Shown here one piece after another: positions 1 through 6,989 of a stretch of DNA of 7,251 nt; positions within the stretch are counted from its first letter, which is position 1, and each line of letters begins with the position of its first letter. Under the pieces are notes generated by a model. The model was given only the letters and a program-made list of their open reading frames with translations. It did not search any database and was not told where the DNA came from. The position numbers were made by a program, and so were the translations under genes. Origin of the DNA: Clostridia bacterium (GTDB lineage Bacteria; Bacillota; Clostridia; Christensenellales; CAG-917); contig JAFWBH010000137.1 in the NCBI GenBank assembly GCA_017507205.1, positions 1 to 7,251 on the forward strand, in the 5' to 3' direction.

Positions 1-1309
1 CTTTGCTGAAAATGTGTCCTCCTATATCGTGAGACCACCATGTATAGCCAATGTTTGATGCTGTCGCAGTGAAATATGGCTGAAATTTCAGGCTTGACCA
101 CCTGACAAAGGTATCCCCAGAAAAGCCCAAGGGATATCTGTGAGAGCCAACTCCTGCATATCTTGACAGAATGAGAGGTGTCCTGCCATCTCTGCCACTG
201 TCCAATGTGTGATAATGATTGAGTGCCCAAAGAGGATCAAAGCCTTCAAGCTTAGATTTTGTGCCTTGTTGCCAGTCAATCCACCAAAAATCAACTCCGT
301 CAGCCTCATATGGATGATGCAAAATGTCAAAATATGACCTTATAAAGCGCATATTGGTGAAATCAAATTCCACCGTTCTTTTTGTTGTAGGATCTATGCC
401 GTTTGCCCTTGCCATATCGGCATATTGCTCCTCAAAAAATCTTACGCCATCCTTTGGATGAAGATTCATTGTTATGGCAAGACCTCTTGCTTTCAAATCC
501 TTGAAAAACTGCTTATAATCGGGGAAAAGCTTTTTGTTGAATGTGTATCCCGTCCAGCCGGGGCCTTGAAAGCAATGGGGAAGCTTGTATGCTTCCTCTG
601 GCACATCCTTGACAAGATGCCAATCCATATCAATTGTTGCAACGGTCAAGGGTATCTGCTTCTCGCTGAATTTATCCATCAATGCCACATACTCATCACT
701 GGTGTATGCGTGATATCTTGACCACCAATTTCCGAGGGCATATTTGGGCAAAATCGGAGTGGTGCCAGTCAAGGAATAAAACTCCTTCAACCCACCAAGA
801 TAGTCATCTCCAAAGGCAAAAATATACTTGTCGACAACTCCCTTTCTTCTCATTTCAACAGAGCCATCTTCCTTCAAAACAAAGGACCTGCTGTCGTCAA
901 TTTCAGCGACACCAGAGGTTGAAAAAAGCCCCTTGCCAATATTCACTCTGCCAGATGGAATCTGCCATCTTCCCCAAGAAAAATCAAGGGTGCGTGCTGT
1001 GCCTTTGAGGTTGATGCCGTCATTGTCACCCACCCAATTTTCGCCCTCTTGAACAAGCACCTTGAGGGTGTTTAAGTCAACAGAAAAAACTTTCCTTTGC
1101 GTCTTTACAAGGACTTTATCATTTGTTTTTTCATATGTAAAGTGTGTTTTTGCGAAATTTCTGTCAAAAACAACCTGTGTCGGTCTGTCCTCAAACAAGC
1201 CATCATCTGACCTCTCGACACGGAGTATTCTGTCAGTGATGACGCTTATCCTCACAGCCCCGATGACTATGATTTTGTCCTCGCTTATATTATTACAATA
1301 TTTCACCAT
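1..1309 (-). CDS. Glycoside hydrolase family 31 (alpha-glucosidase-like), 3' end missing
   Basis: Retaining alpha-glycosidase of family GH31, which usually removes alpha-linked glucose or xylose from oligosaccharides. The substrate cannot be read from sequence. The frame is open from the ATG at 1309 to the left edge, giving 436 residues, roughly 55-65% of a usual 650-800 residue family member. The N-terminal part (about 1-150) fits the beta-rich domain before the barrel. The barrel shows a substrate-site DMDW (Asp227, Asp229), the nucleophile motif WWIDWQQG (Asp345), GFSGDT with the expected acid/base Asp399, and WWSHDIGGH (Asp428). No signal peptide is visible, so it is probably cytoplasmic. 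The start overlaps the stop of the upstream lipoprotein gene (1293-1295) by 17 nt. An in-frame ATG at 1321 would add MDGF and enlarge the overlap to 29 nt. A GGATGG stretch a few bases before 1309 favours the shorter form weakly. Family call is firm; start and substrate are uncertain. Confidence 0.93.
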   Translation of the reverse strand, partial: MVKYCNNISEDKIIVIGAVRISVITDRILRVERSDDGLFEDRPTQVVFDRNFAKTHFTYEKTNDKVLVKTQRKVFSVDLNTLKVLVQEGENWVGDNDGINLKGTARTLDFSWGRWQIPSGRVNIGKGLFSTSGVAEIDDSRSFVLKEDGSVEMRRKGVVDKYIFAFGDDYLGGLKEFYSLTGTTPILPKYALGNWWSRYHAYTSDEYVALMDKFSEKQIPLTVATIDMDWHLVKDVPEEAYKLPHCFQGPGWTGYTFNKKLFPDYKQFFKDLKARGLAITMNLHPKDGVRFFEEQYADMARANGIDPTTKRTVEFDFTNMRFIRSYFDILHHPYEADGVDFWWIDWQQGTKSKLEGFDPLWALNHYHTLDSGRDGRTPLILSRYAGVGSHRYPLGFSGDTFVRWSSLKFQPYFTATASNIGYTWWSHDIGGHIFSK

Positions 1310-3095
1310 AAAGCCATCCATTTTTATTGTTGTCTTTTTCTTCACCCAGCAGATATTGCTCCAAGATTTCGTATGTTGTAGGACCAATGGTCAGCACTGC
1401 CGTGTGGAATTCAAGGTCAGTGCCATCATACTTTTCTCTCAGCTTCTCCATCTTGTAATTTCCGTAGCCGTAGCTTGCATACACTGCAGGATTTTGCACC
1501 ATATAGTTGTATGTTTCCTTACTCTCCTCACTTCCGTCAAAGAATTGAGAATAGAAGGCATCATTCTGCAAATCTTGGAGTGTTTTTCCGTTGTAATTTA
1601 TCTCAATGTCAATGAGTGTTGAAACATAAAGTGATGCCTTATCGTTGAGGCATTCAGCCTTGTAGGCAAGCCTTTCAGCCTCTGAGCCGATAAAGTATTT
1701 TGCTGAATAAAATTGAGCGTAGCTTGCCCAACCCTCTGCATAACCGGTGTAGCCAAGAAGAGTTCTGAGCATATTTGCGCCTGTTGATTTATAGTATGCG
1801 TGTTGAAGCATATGACCAGGGATTCCCTCGTGAGAAATAATGTCAAAGCCCAAATATCCACCAGCATTGCTTTCATTGATGTAGATTGTTTCGGGCGCAG
1901 TCAAGCTGTCAACTGCAGACTTGAAATAGCTGGCAGGGTTATAAAAATCTGCCATTGATTCGGGCACTGCAAAGAAGGTTGCATCAGGGGTGCTTGTGCT
2001 GAGGGCAGGAAAATCCTCTGTATATCTTGATTTGAGGGTGGCATAATGCCCTTGCAGTGTTGCCATTGACATATCTTGACGCAACGTAACACCCTCTGAA
2101 ATCTGCTGTCTTATTGCTTGATACTCACTTATGACCTTTTGAAGCTCACTCATAAGCAATGTGCTTGCCGTTGTAACAGAATCATCAGTTGATGCACTGT
2201 CTTTAAAGAGGAATCTATAATATGCTCTGCCGTCATCATATTGTGCAATGGGCTTTTCAATCTCTGTCTTTGATATTGTCGCACAAAGGTTCATTTCTCT
2301 GGCAAGAGCCTCGTAAGCAGAAATCATAGTGGATATTCCACGCATTGCGTTTTGCTGGAAGGCTATTTTCATATTTCCGTCAATAAAGCTCACTTTGTTG
2401 ATTTTATCAACAAACAGCTCATAGAGATAATGTCTGCCATTGTTTTCCACCTGACACATCTCTGCACATTGCTCTGCAATTTCCCTGTAAGTTGAAATGC
2501 TACGTTCATATCCGGCAGGTATCAGCACCTCCCTTTCAAATTTTGCATATTGAGCAAAGGCGTTTTCGGTTTGGTTGAGAAGTGAAATCCAATTTTGTAT
2601 ATCGTTGACTGTCTTAAATTCAAGCTTGTCAAGATACAATGGGAGCATAACATTCCAGCCATTGCTTGTGCCTATATAGCCACGATTGTCAAGATAGTAG
2701 AAATCGCCTCTTTCAGAATATGTGGTGAAATAATCATTGACTGTGTCAAGATCGCACCTTCCCTTTTGTGACAGCTGGCGTTTGTTTACCAGCTTGAACA
2801 TATTTGTGATTTGCTTCACAGAGGAAAGACCCTGTTCATACTCCCTTTTGTTGAATACGGGCAGGGGCAGAGTTGCTGGTTGATCCTGAAGCCCCAACGC
2901 ATCGGGGTCTGCAAGAAGAATGTTGGTTGAAATTCCGTCACCTGTAAGCATGCTGACGGCTATTTCGTCCATCATCGCATGTAAATCTTCCTCGCCATAA
3001 AAGGCAAAAAAGCCACAACCACTGAGAGTTGCCACCATAAGCGACAGAAGAAGCGCTATGGCAACTATTTTAAAGCCTTTGAATTTTGTATTCAT
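1293..3095 (-). CDS. DUF885-family lipoprotein, predicted zinc metallopeptidase
   Basis: A 600-residue secreted lipoprotein. The N-terminus has lysines, a hydrophobic stretch (about 10-24) and a lipobox LSGC, so Cys27 should be lipidated and the protein held on the outer face of the membrane. The C-terminal half carries the DUF885 signature HEGIPGH (His422, Glu423, His428) followed by MLQH, and a second conserved block YAEGWASY with Glu454; these are the likely metal ligands and catalytic Glu. The final part, with ASYGYGNYKMEKLR and then FHTAVLTIGP, also matches the family's end. Peptidase activity is inferred from these motifs, and the substrate is unknown. I chose the ATG at 3095 because AGAGGA (3102-3107) lies 6 nt upstream and it places the signal peptide at the N-terminus. 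An in-frame ATG at 3140 has no good ribosome site and would put 15 extra residues before the signal. The GH31 gene follows with overlap. Confidence 0.9.
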   Translation of the reverse strand: MNTKFKGFKIVAIALLLSLMVATLSGCGFFAFYGEEDLHAMMDEIAVSMLTGDGISTNILLADPDALGLQDQPATLPLPVFNKREYEQGLSSVKQITNMFKLVNKRQLSQKGRCDLDTVNDYFTTYSERGDFYYLDNRGYIGTSNGWNVMLPLYLDKLEFKTVNDIQNWISLLNQTENAFAQYAKFEREVLIPAGYERSISTYREIAEQCAEMCQVENNGRHYLYELFVDKINKVSFIDGNMKIAFQQNAMRGISTMISAYEALAREMNLCATISKTEIEKPIAQYDDGRAYYRFLFKDSASTDDSVTTASTLLMSELQKVISEYQAIRQQISEGVTLRQDMSMATLQGHYATLKSRYTEDFPALSTSTPDATFFAVPESMADFYNPASYFKSAVDSLTAPETIYINESNAGGYLGFDIISHEGIPGHMLQHAYYKSTGANMLRTLLGYTGYAEGWASYAQFYSAKYFIGSEAERLAYKAECLNDKASLYVSTLIDIEINYNGKTLQDLQNDAFYSQFFDGSEESKETYNYMVQNPAVYASYGYGNYKMEKLREKYDGTDLEFHTAVLTIGPTTYEILEQYLLGEEKDNNKNGWLYGEIL

Positions 3096-3101
3096 AACAT
3101 A

Positions 3102-3107
3102 TCCTCT
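3102..3107 (-). promoter_or_regulatory. Ribosome binding site that decides the lipoprotein start
   Basis: AGAGGA on the minus strand, 6 nt before the ATG at 3095. It supports that start over the in-frame ATG at 3140, whose upstream sequence is AT-rich without a Shine-Dalgarno match. Confidence 0.75.
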
Positions 3108-3164
3108 GGGTGACAAAACAGCATTGCTCTGCACCCTCATAAAAATCTTAATATTCCACTTATT

Positions 3165-3193
3165 ATTCTACACTAAAACAATGAAAAACACAA
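3165..3193 (-). promoter_or_regulatory. Sigma-A-like promoter for the DUF885-GH31 unit
   Basis: Read on the minus strand, TTGTGT (3193-3188) and TAGAAT (3170-3165) are separated by exactly 17 bp. Transcription would begin near 3158, giving a leader of about 60 nt before the ATG at 3095. Both hexamers differ from consensus by two bases or fewer. Position and spacing are good, but there is no experimental support. Confidence 0.6.
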
Positions 3194-3208
3194 GTGGGAA
3201 TGTGCGTT

Positions 3209-3229
3209 CGCAGGCATTATGCGCCTGTG
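3209..3229. repeat. Small inverted repeat between divergent promoters
   Basis: CGCAGGC (3209-3215) faces GCCTGTG (3223-3229) across a 7-base loop; all positions pair if one G-T is allowed. It sits upstream of both promoters' -35 boxes, about 16 bp from the minus-strand one and 57 bp from the plus-strand one. It could be an operator for a divergent regulator, or chance. It has no T-run on either side, so it is not a terminator. Confidence 0.3.
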
Positions 3230-3285
3230 TATGCGCGAAATCGTGAATAATTTTGTCTTTCGGCACAAATTTTAAGCTTTCATCG

Positions 3286-3314
3286 TTGATTTTGCCTCGC
3301 TTTTTTGTTATAAT
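3286..3314 (+). promoter_or_regulatory. Strong sigma-A promoter for the 3333-4855 unit
   Basis: TTGATT (3286-3291), a 17 bp spacer and a perfect TATAAT (3309-3314). The expected start of transcription, about 7 bases after the -10 box, falls near A3321, at the first base of the Shine-Dalgarno sequence AAGGAG (3321-3326). The mRNA leader would be only about 12 nt. Confidence 0.8.
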
Positions 3315-3320
3315 GCTGAA

Positions 3321-3326
3321 AAGGAG
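3321..3326 (+). promoter_or_regulatory. Ribosome binding site of the 240-residue protein
   Basis: AAGGAG, 6 nt before the ATG at 3333. It fixes that start. It is unusual because the promoter just upstream predicts that it lies at or next to the 5' end of the transcript. Confidence 0.8.
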
Positions 3327-3332
3327 TTTTTT

Positions 3333-4055
3333 ATGGCATATAATGGCGAAGGCGTTGCAGCACTTGTAAGCATCATAGACGAATTGCAGACAGTCAACCT
3401 CATCCTTGCTGACAAAAAGGTCAAGGAGCTTTTGAAATGTCTGGCATATTACCCTGAATTCAGAGCAGTTCTCAGCAAGGTCAATCAAGGCTTTGACTAT
3501 CAAAACGAAAAGAGAAAATCTCTTCAAAGAGTGGGCGAGCATCACGTTCTCCGTCTGCCAAAGGGTGACAAGCAGCTGGTGGCATTTGTCAGCAATATGC
3601 TCGTTGAAATGGATGCAGGTGCAATGGACCTTCTTGCATTTTCAAGAAACTACTTCCCTGCAACAACAGGCGCAGAAAGTCTTGACCTCTTTGTGACCTC
3701 TGTCATTGAGCCTTTCAAGTTTGCCATTGTTGATATGGTCGTCAACGGAATGAAAGAGGAGCAGGTCCTTGTTGAAAGGTCAATAGATTTTGCCCCCTCT
3801 GGCATGGGCGAGCAAGTGAAAAACATCCTTGTTGCCATTGTAAAGGGTGTCAATGAGTGCCAAGCAAGCGCTGACACAAGAGCCGAGCTTCTTCTTATGC
3901 TTGAAGGCTTTGCAGCAGCCCTCGACAACCGTGATGTGCTTATGATAAAAGCCATTTGGATTGGGCTCAAAAAATATCTTGGGATGGTGAAAATCTGCGC
4001 AAGAGAAATTGAACAGACAGAAACAGTCCTCTCAATGTATCTCTCAACAAAGTAA
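3333..4055 (+). CDS. Protein of unknown function, 240 residues
   Basis: I do not recognise this protein. It begins MAYNGEGVAALVSIIDELQ and appears mainly alpha-helical, with many Leu, Val, Ala and charged residues, no signal peptide and no stretch long and hydrophobic enough to be a clear membrane segment. It is therefore probably cytoplasmic. No nucleotide-binding loop, metal motif or helix-turn-helix stands out. The gene itself is well supported: a near-consensus promoter at 3286-3314, AAGGAG 6 nt before the ATG, and a full-length frame ending in TAA. Its codon use resembles that of the DUF885 and ABC-F genes, so it looks native to this genome. The membrane-anchored metallopeptidase-like gene starts 20 nt after its stop, so the two are probably co-transcribed. 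It could be a structural or regulatory partner of that protein, but nothing in the sequence shows this. Confidence 0.85.
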   Translation: MAYNGEGVAALVSIIDELQTVNLILADKKVKELLKCLAYYPEFRAVLSKVNQGFDYQNEKRKSLQRVGEHHVLRLPKGDKQLVAFVSNMLVEMDAGAMDLLAFSRNYFPATTGAESLDLFVTSVIEPFKFAIVDMVVNGMKEEQVLVERSIDFAPSGMGEQVKNILVAIVKGVNECQASADTRAELLLMLEGFAAALDNRDVLMIKAIWIGLKKYLGMVKICAREIEQTETVLSMYLSTK

Positions 4056-4075
4056 ACTCTTATTGGAAGTTTTTT

Positions 4076-4855
4076 ATGAATAAACGCAAAAAAATAGCAA
4101 TTATTGTGCCTATTTGTCTTTTGTTTGTAATCGGCTTAACCTTCCTTATTGGTTTCATTCCAACTTTCAACCTTAAAACAGAAAACATGATTTTGTTGAG
4201 TGGAAAATGGGTAAATGTATATTATGAAACTGAAGAAGCCGCAGCAAAAGATGTTTTTAATTATCTTGAACAAGAAACCGAAAGCTTAACAAAAAAACTT
4301 GGTTTCACAGAAAAACAAGATATATATGTTTACATTTATGACAACCAATATACCATGCAAACTAAAAAGTATGGTTATTTTGGTCCTATGTTCGATTTGG
4401 GGTGGTATATAGGAGATAACATCGGCACAAATGTTATTCTCACATCTCCAGCAAACCCCGGACCAGAACATGACTATGACAACAATAAATATGCTTCATT
4501 GCACGAAGTCGTACATGCTCTCGTTAGTGTCAAAAATAAAAACATAGATTTGTGGCTAACAGAAGGCGTTGCACTCTATCTTTCCAACGGACAAAATTTC
4601 TACAAAGAAATGCTCGATTACGGTGTCCCTTCATATGCAAACACTTGCTCAAATAGTCCCATTACTTTTTCAAACAGTTTGGGTTATGCCTATGCAAATA
4701 TATACATCGAATATTTGGATATTACATATGGTTGGGATAAGGTCTTGGAACTTATAGAAACCGAAGATTACCAACAATGTTTTGGCAAGTCAAAACGAGC
4801 CGTCTACGATGAGTGGATAAACTACTTATACAACTATCCAGAACAACAAAATTAA
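4076..4855 (+). CDS. Membrane-anchored gluzincin-like metallopeptidase
   Basis: A 259-residue protein with a basic N-terminus (MNKRKK) and one hydrophobic segment at about 7-29. There is no lipobox or obvious signal-peptidase site, so it is probably anchored with the rest outside the membrane. The core motif is HEVVH (His143, Glu144, His147) followed 15 residues later by WLTEGVALYLS, where Glu163 is placed as third zinc ligand. This HExxH...E pattern is that of gluzincin (M1/M4-like) peptidases, and the WLTEG-A-Y block recalls small 'peptidase MA-like' proteins. Activity is inferred; specificity is unknown. GGAAG (4065-4069) lies 6 nt before the ATG. It follows the 240-residue protein by 20 nt and is closed by the terminator at 4882-4909. 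The gene is visibly more AT-rich than its neighbours, with more AAA, AAT and TAT codons, which hints at different ancestry. Confidence 0.85.
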   Translation: MNKRKKIAIIVPICLLFVIGLTFLIGFIPTFNLKTENMILLSGKWVNVYYETEEAAAKDVFNYLEQETESLTKKLGFTEKQDIYVYIYDNQYTMQTKKYGYFGPMFDLGWYIGDNIGTNVILTSPANPGPEHDYDNNKYASLHEVVHALVSVKNKNIDLWLTEGVALYLSNGQNFYKEMLDYGVPSYANTCSNSPITFSNSLGYAYANIYIEYLDITYGWDKVLELIETEDYQQCFGKSKRAVYDEWINYLYNYPEQQN

Positions 4856-4881
4856 ACTTCAATTAAATATGGCAAAATAAC

Positions 4882-4909
4882 AAAACCGACACTTAAATGT
4901 CGGTTTTTT
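4882..4909. terminator. Intrinsic terminator, probably bidirectional
   Basis: AAAACCGACA (4882-4891) pairs perfectly with TGTCGGTTTT (4898-4907) across the loop CTTAAA, and a T-run continues to 4909. It lies 26 nt after the stop of the metallopeptidase gene. On the opposite strand the same stem is followed by a T-rich stretch (complement of about 4870-4885), so it could also stop transcripts of the ABC-F gene, whose stop codon is about 110 nt away. The stretch 4910-5018 between it and the ABC-F stop is AT-rich, and I see nothing else in it. Confidence 0.9.
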
Positions 4910-5018
4910 GTTTGATTAAATGTTTATTTGGTGATTTTTTGTATTTTGTTGGCGTTGCAATTTATAGCATAAATCTGCCCCACAAGGCTTGTATTTCAGC
5001 CTATTTTATGCCTTAATT

Positions 5019-6923
5019 TTAGTTGTTGCAAAGCTCTTCAAGGCGTTCACTCAGCTCTGCCCATTCAGTCATATATTCCTCTTGCTTAATGGTGATCGCA
5101 TCAATTTCAGCCTGCACCTCAATGACCTTCACATAGTCAGAGCAAACCTCATCGCTGTTGATTTTTTCTCCAAGGATATTGAGATTTTCATCACATTCTG
5201 CAATAAGCCCTTCAAGCTTTTCAAGACGCCTTTCAATCTTGCCTCTTTCCTTTGAGGGCGAGGTGTATTTTTTGCCACCTGTTTTGTTTTGAGGCTTGTC
5301 TGCCATTTCAATTTCCCTTGGCTTTCTTGTTTCCTCATACTCTGAATAGGTGCCTTGATAAAACCTTGCCTCATTGTCGTCAAAGACCAAAAGTCTGTCT
5401 GCAATCTTGCTGACAAAATATCTATCGTGGGACACAAAGATTATTGTGCCTGCGTAGTCACATAGCATATTTTCAAGAGTTTCCTTGCCCACTATGTCAA
5501 GGTGGTTGGTCGGCTCATCAAGGACAAGAACATTTGGCTTGCTGAAAAAAATTTTGCAAAGCGTAAGACGCACCTTTTCACCACCCGATAAGGTTTGAAG
5601 GCTTTTGAAAACATCCTCGCCAGTAAACTGAAAACTGCCAAGCGCTCTTCTGACCTCTGTATCACTCATAAAGGGATATTGATTTGAGAAGGACTCAAAT
5701 ATGGTCATATCCCCGGCGATCTGCGCAAGCTGTTGGTCAAAATATGCCACATCTGTGTTGTAGCCCCATTGATATGTGCCGTCAATTGACCTGACCTTGC
5801 CCATAATTGTTTTGACAAGGGTTGATTTTCCAACACCATTGCCACCAATTATGCCAAGCCTTTGACCTTTTTCAAGATTGAATGACACCTTTGCCAGTGG
5901 CTCATTGTAGCCTATGACCAAATTGCTCACATTGAGCACCTGCCTTGAGCTTTCTATCCTAGGCTGTGTATTGGCACGAAAGGTCCTTGTGTCATATCTG
6001 TCAGGAGCATCAACAATCTGCATCTTTTCAAGAAGCTTGATTTTTGACTGCACCATGCTTGCCTTTGTGGCTTTGTATCTAAACCTTTCAATAAGTCTGG
6101 TCAACCTTTCAATCTCTGCCTTCTGCAAATCATGATCCTTCTGTTGCTTCAAGTGTCTTTCTCTCTTTTGTCTTTCAAAGGCAGAATAGTCACCCTTATA
6201 GCACCGTGTTTCGCCCCATTCAATCTCATACACCTTGTCTACAATCTTGTTGAGAAACATTCTGTCGTGTGACACTATGACCAGCGCAGATTTGTATGCC
6301 TTGAGATATTCTTCAAGCCACTCAATTGTTTCAATGTCAAGGTGGTTGGTGGGCTCGTCAAGGAGCAAAATGTCGGGCTTTGAAAGGAGCATTTTGATAA
6401 AGGAAATTTTTGTCCTCTGCCCACCAGAAAACTCGCTGACTGGCTTCCTTTCATCTTCCTCACTGAACTTAAATTTTCGTATCATCGTCTGATACTCTTT
6501 CTTGTATGTCAGTCCACCCCGTTCAATAAATCTATCATTGAGATTGCTGTATTCAGCCACAAGCCTTTCATCACCGCTGACCTGCATTTCATCAACAAGA
6601 CACTGAAGCTTTTCTTCCATGAAAATAAGCTCGCTGAAAACCTTGCGAACCTCATCAATCATTTTTTCATTTTCATTTTCAAATGGTGTCTGTCTAAGGT
6701 ATGCGATTTCAGGCTTGCCACTTTTAATGACAGCAAGGGCATTATCCCCTGTGCCCTCTTCAAGCTCAACCTCTCCCATAATCGCCTTCAAAAGCGTGGT
6801 CTTGCCCGATCCGTTTCTGCCAATGATGGCAATCTTCTCACGGTCGTTGATTTCAATATCCACGTTTTCAAGCACCATGTTTCCATCATAGGAAACTGCA
6901 CCATTCAGTATTTTATATTGCAT
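5019..6923 (-). CDS. ABC-F family ATPase, Uup/YdiF-like
   Basis: A 634-residue soluble protein with two ABC ATPase domains and no membrane segment, as in ABC-F proteins that act on the ribosome at the exit tRNA site. Domain 1: Walker A GRNGSGKT (35-42), signature SGGQ (166-169), Walker B ending in Glu190 of DEPTNHLD, switch His219. The charged helical linker, about 245-325, is the tRNA-interaction region. Domain 2: Walker A GGNGVGKS (360-367), signature SGGE (446-449), Walker B with Glu470, switch His499. From about 555 to the end runs a charged heptad-like coiled coil, as in Uup and YdiF. All catalytic residues are present. The medium-length linker with a C-terminal coiled coil suggests a housekeeping translation factor rather than an antibiotic-resistance ABC-F, but sequence alone cannot exclude resistance. 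AGGA (6932-6935) is 8 nt before the ATG. It follows the MBL-fold gene by 66 nt on the same strand. Confidence 0.95.
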   Translation of the reverse strand: MQYKILNGAVSYDGNMVLENVDIEINDREKIAIIGRNGSGKTTLLKAIMGEVELEEGTGDNALAVIKSGKPEIAYLRQTPFENENEKMIDEVRKVFSELIFMEEKLQCLVDEMQVSGDERLVAEYSNLNDRFIERGGLTYKKEYQTMIRKFKFSEEDERKPVSEFSGGQRTKISFIKMLLSKPDILLLDEPTNHLDIETIEWLEEYLKAYKSALVIVSHDRMFLNKIVDKVYEIEWGETRCYKGDYSAFERQKRERHLKQQKDHDLQKAEIERLTRLIERFRYKATKASMVQSKIKLLEKMQIVDAPDRYDTRTFRANTQPRIESSRQVLNVSNLVIGYNEPLAKVSFNLEKGQRLGIIGGNGVGKSTLVKTIMGKVRSIDGTYQWGYNTDVAYFDQQLAQIAGDMTIFESFSNQYPFMSDTEVRRALGSFQFTGEDVFKSLQTLSGGEKVRLTLCKIFFSKPNVLVLDEPTNHLDIVGKETLENMLCDYAGTIIFVSHDRYFVSKIADRLLVFDDNEARFYQGTYSEYEETRKPREIEMADKPQNKTGGKKYTSPSKERGKIERRLEKLEGLIAECDENLNILGEKINSDEVCSDYVKVIEVQAEIDAITIKQEEYMTEWAELSERLEELCNN

Positions 6924-6935
6924 ATTTGTATTCCT

Positions 6936-6964
6936 AAACCATTGTTTCGGTCAATATTTGGTTT
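6936..6964 (-). promoter_or_regulatory. Possible leader hairpin before the ABC-F gene
   Basis: In the 66 nt between the MBL and ABC-F genes, the minus strand reads AAACC, a 4-base bulge AAAT, ATTG, a 7-base loop, then CAATGGTTT, which pairs with both arms. The 3' arm touches the AGGA ribosome site (6932-6935). With no T-run in the minus direction it is not a terminator of the MBL gene. It might modulate ribosome access, but the stem is AT-rich and interrupted by the bulge, so it may not matter. Confidence 0.25.
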
Positions 6965-6989
6965 TTCTTTTGCCTATTACTGCCACATA

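Noticed and set aside
1062..1622. A 186-codon plus-strand open frame across the GH31/DUF885 junction
   Set aside because: It is antisense to two genes with clear family motifs, has no ribosome site and its product is an unlikely Cys/Leu/Phe-rich sequence typical of antisense reading.
3168..3545. A minus-strand open frame across the intergenic region and the start of the 240-residue gene
   Set aside because: It would cover both divergent promoters and is antisense to a gene with a near-perfect promoter and ribosome site.
4985..5002. Hairpin AGGCT/AGCCT after the ABC-F stop codon
   Set aside because: The stem is only 5 bp with an 8-base loop and has no T-run in the minus direction. The terminator at 4882-4909 explains the 3' end better.
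5129..5437. A second minus-strand frame inside the ABC-F gene
   Set aside because: It overlaps the second ABC domain and C-terminal coiled coil in another frame, with no ribosome site or recognisable content.
5494..6363. Near-identical DNA stretches at about 5494-5523 and 6334-6363, sharing TGTCAAGGTGGTTGGT
   Set aside because: They are the two copies of the DEPTNHLD Walker B coding sequence in the tandem ATPase domains of one ABC-F protein, not a mobile or regulatory repeat.
6924..6954. Possible promoter TTGACC with TACAAA before the ABC-F gene (minus strand)
   Set aside because: The -10 box would directly abut the ATG at 6923, so transcription would begin inside the coding sequence and omit the AGGA ribosome site.
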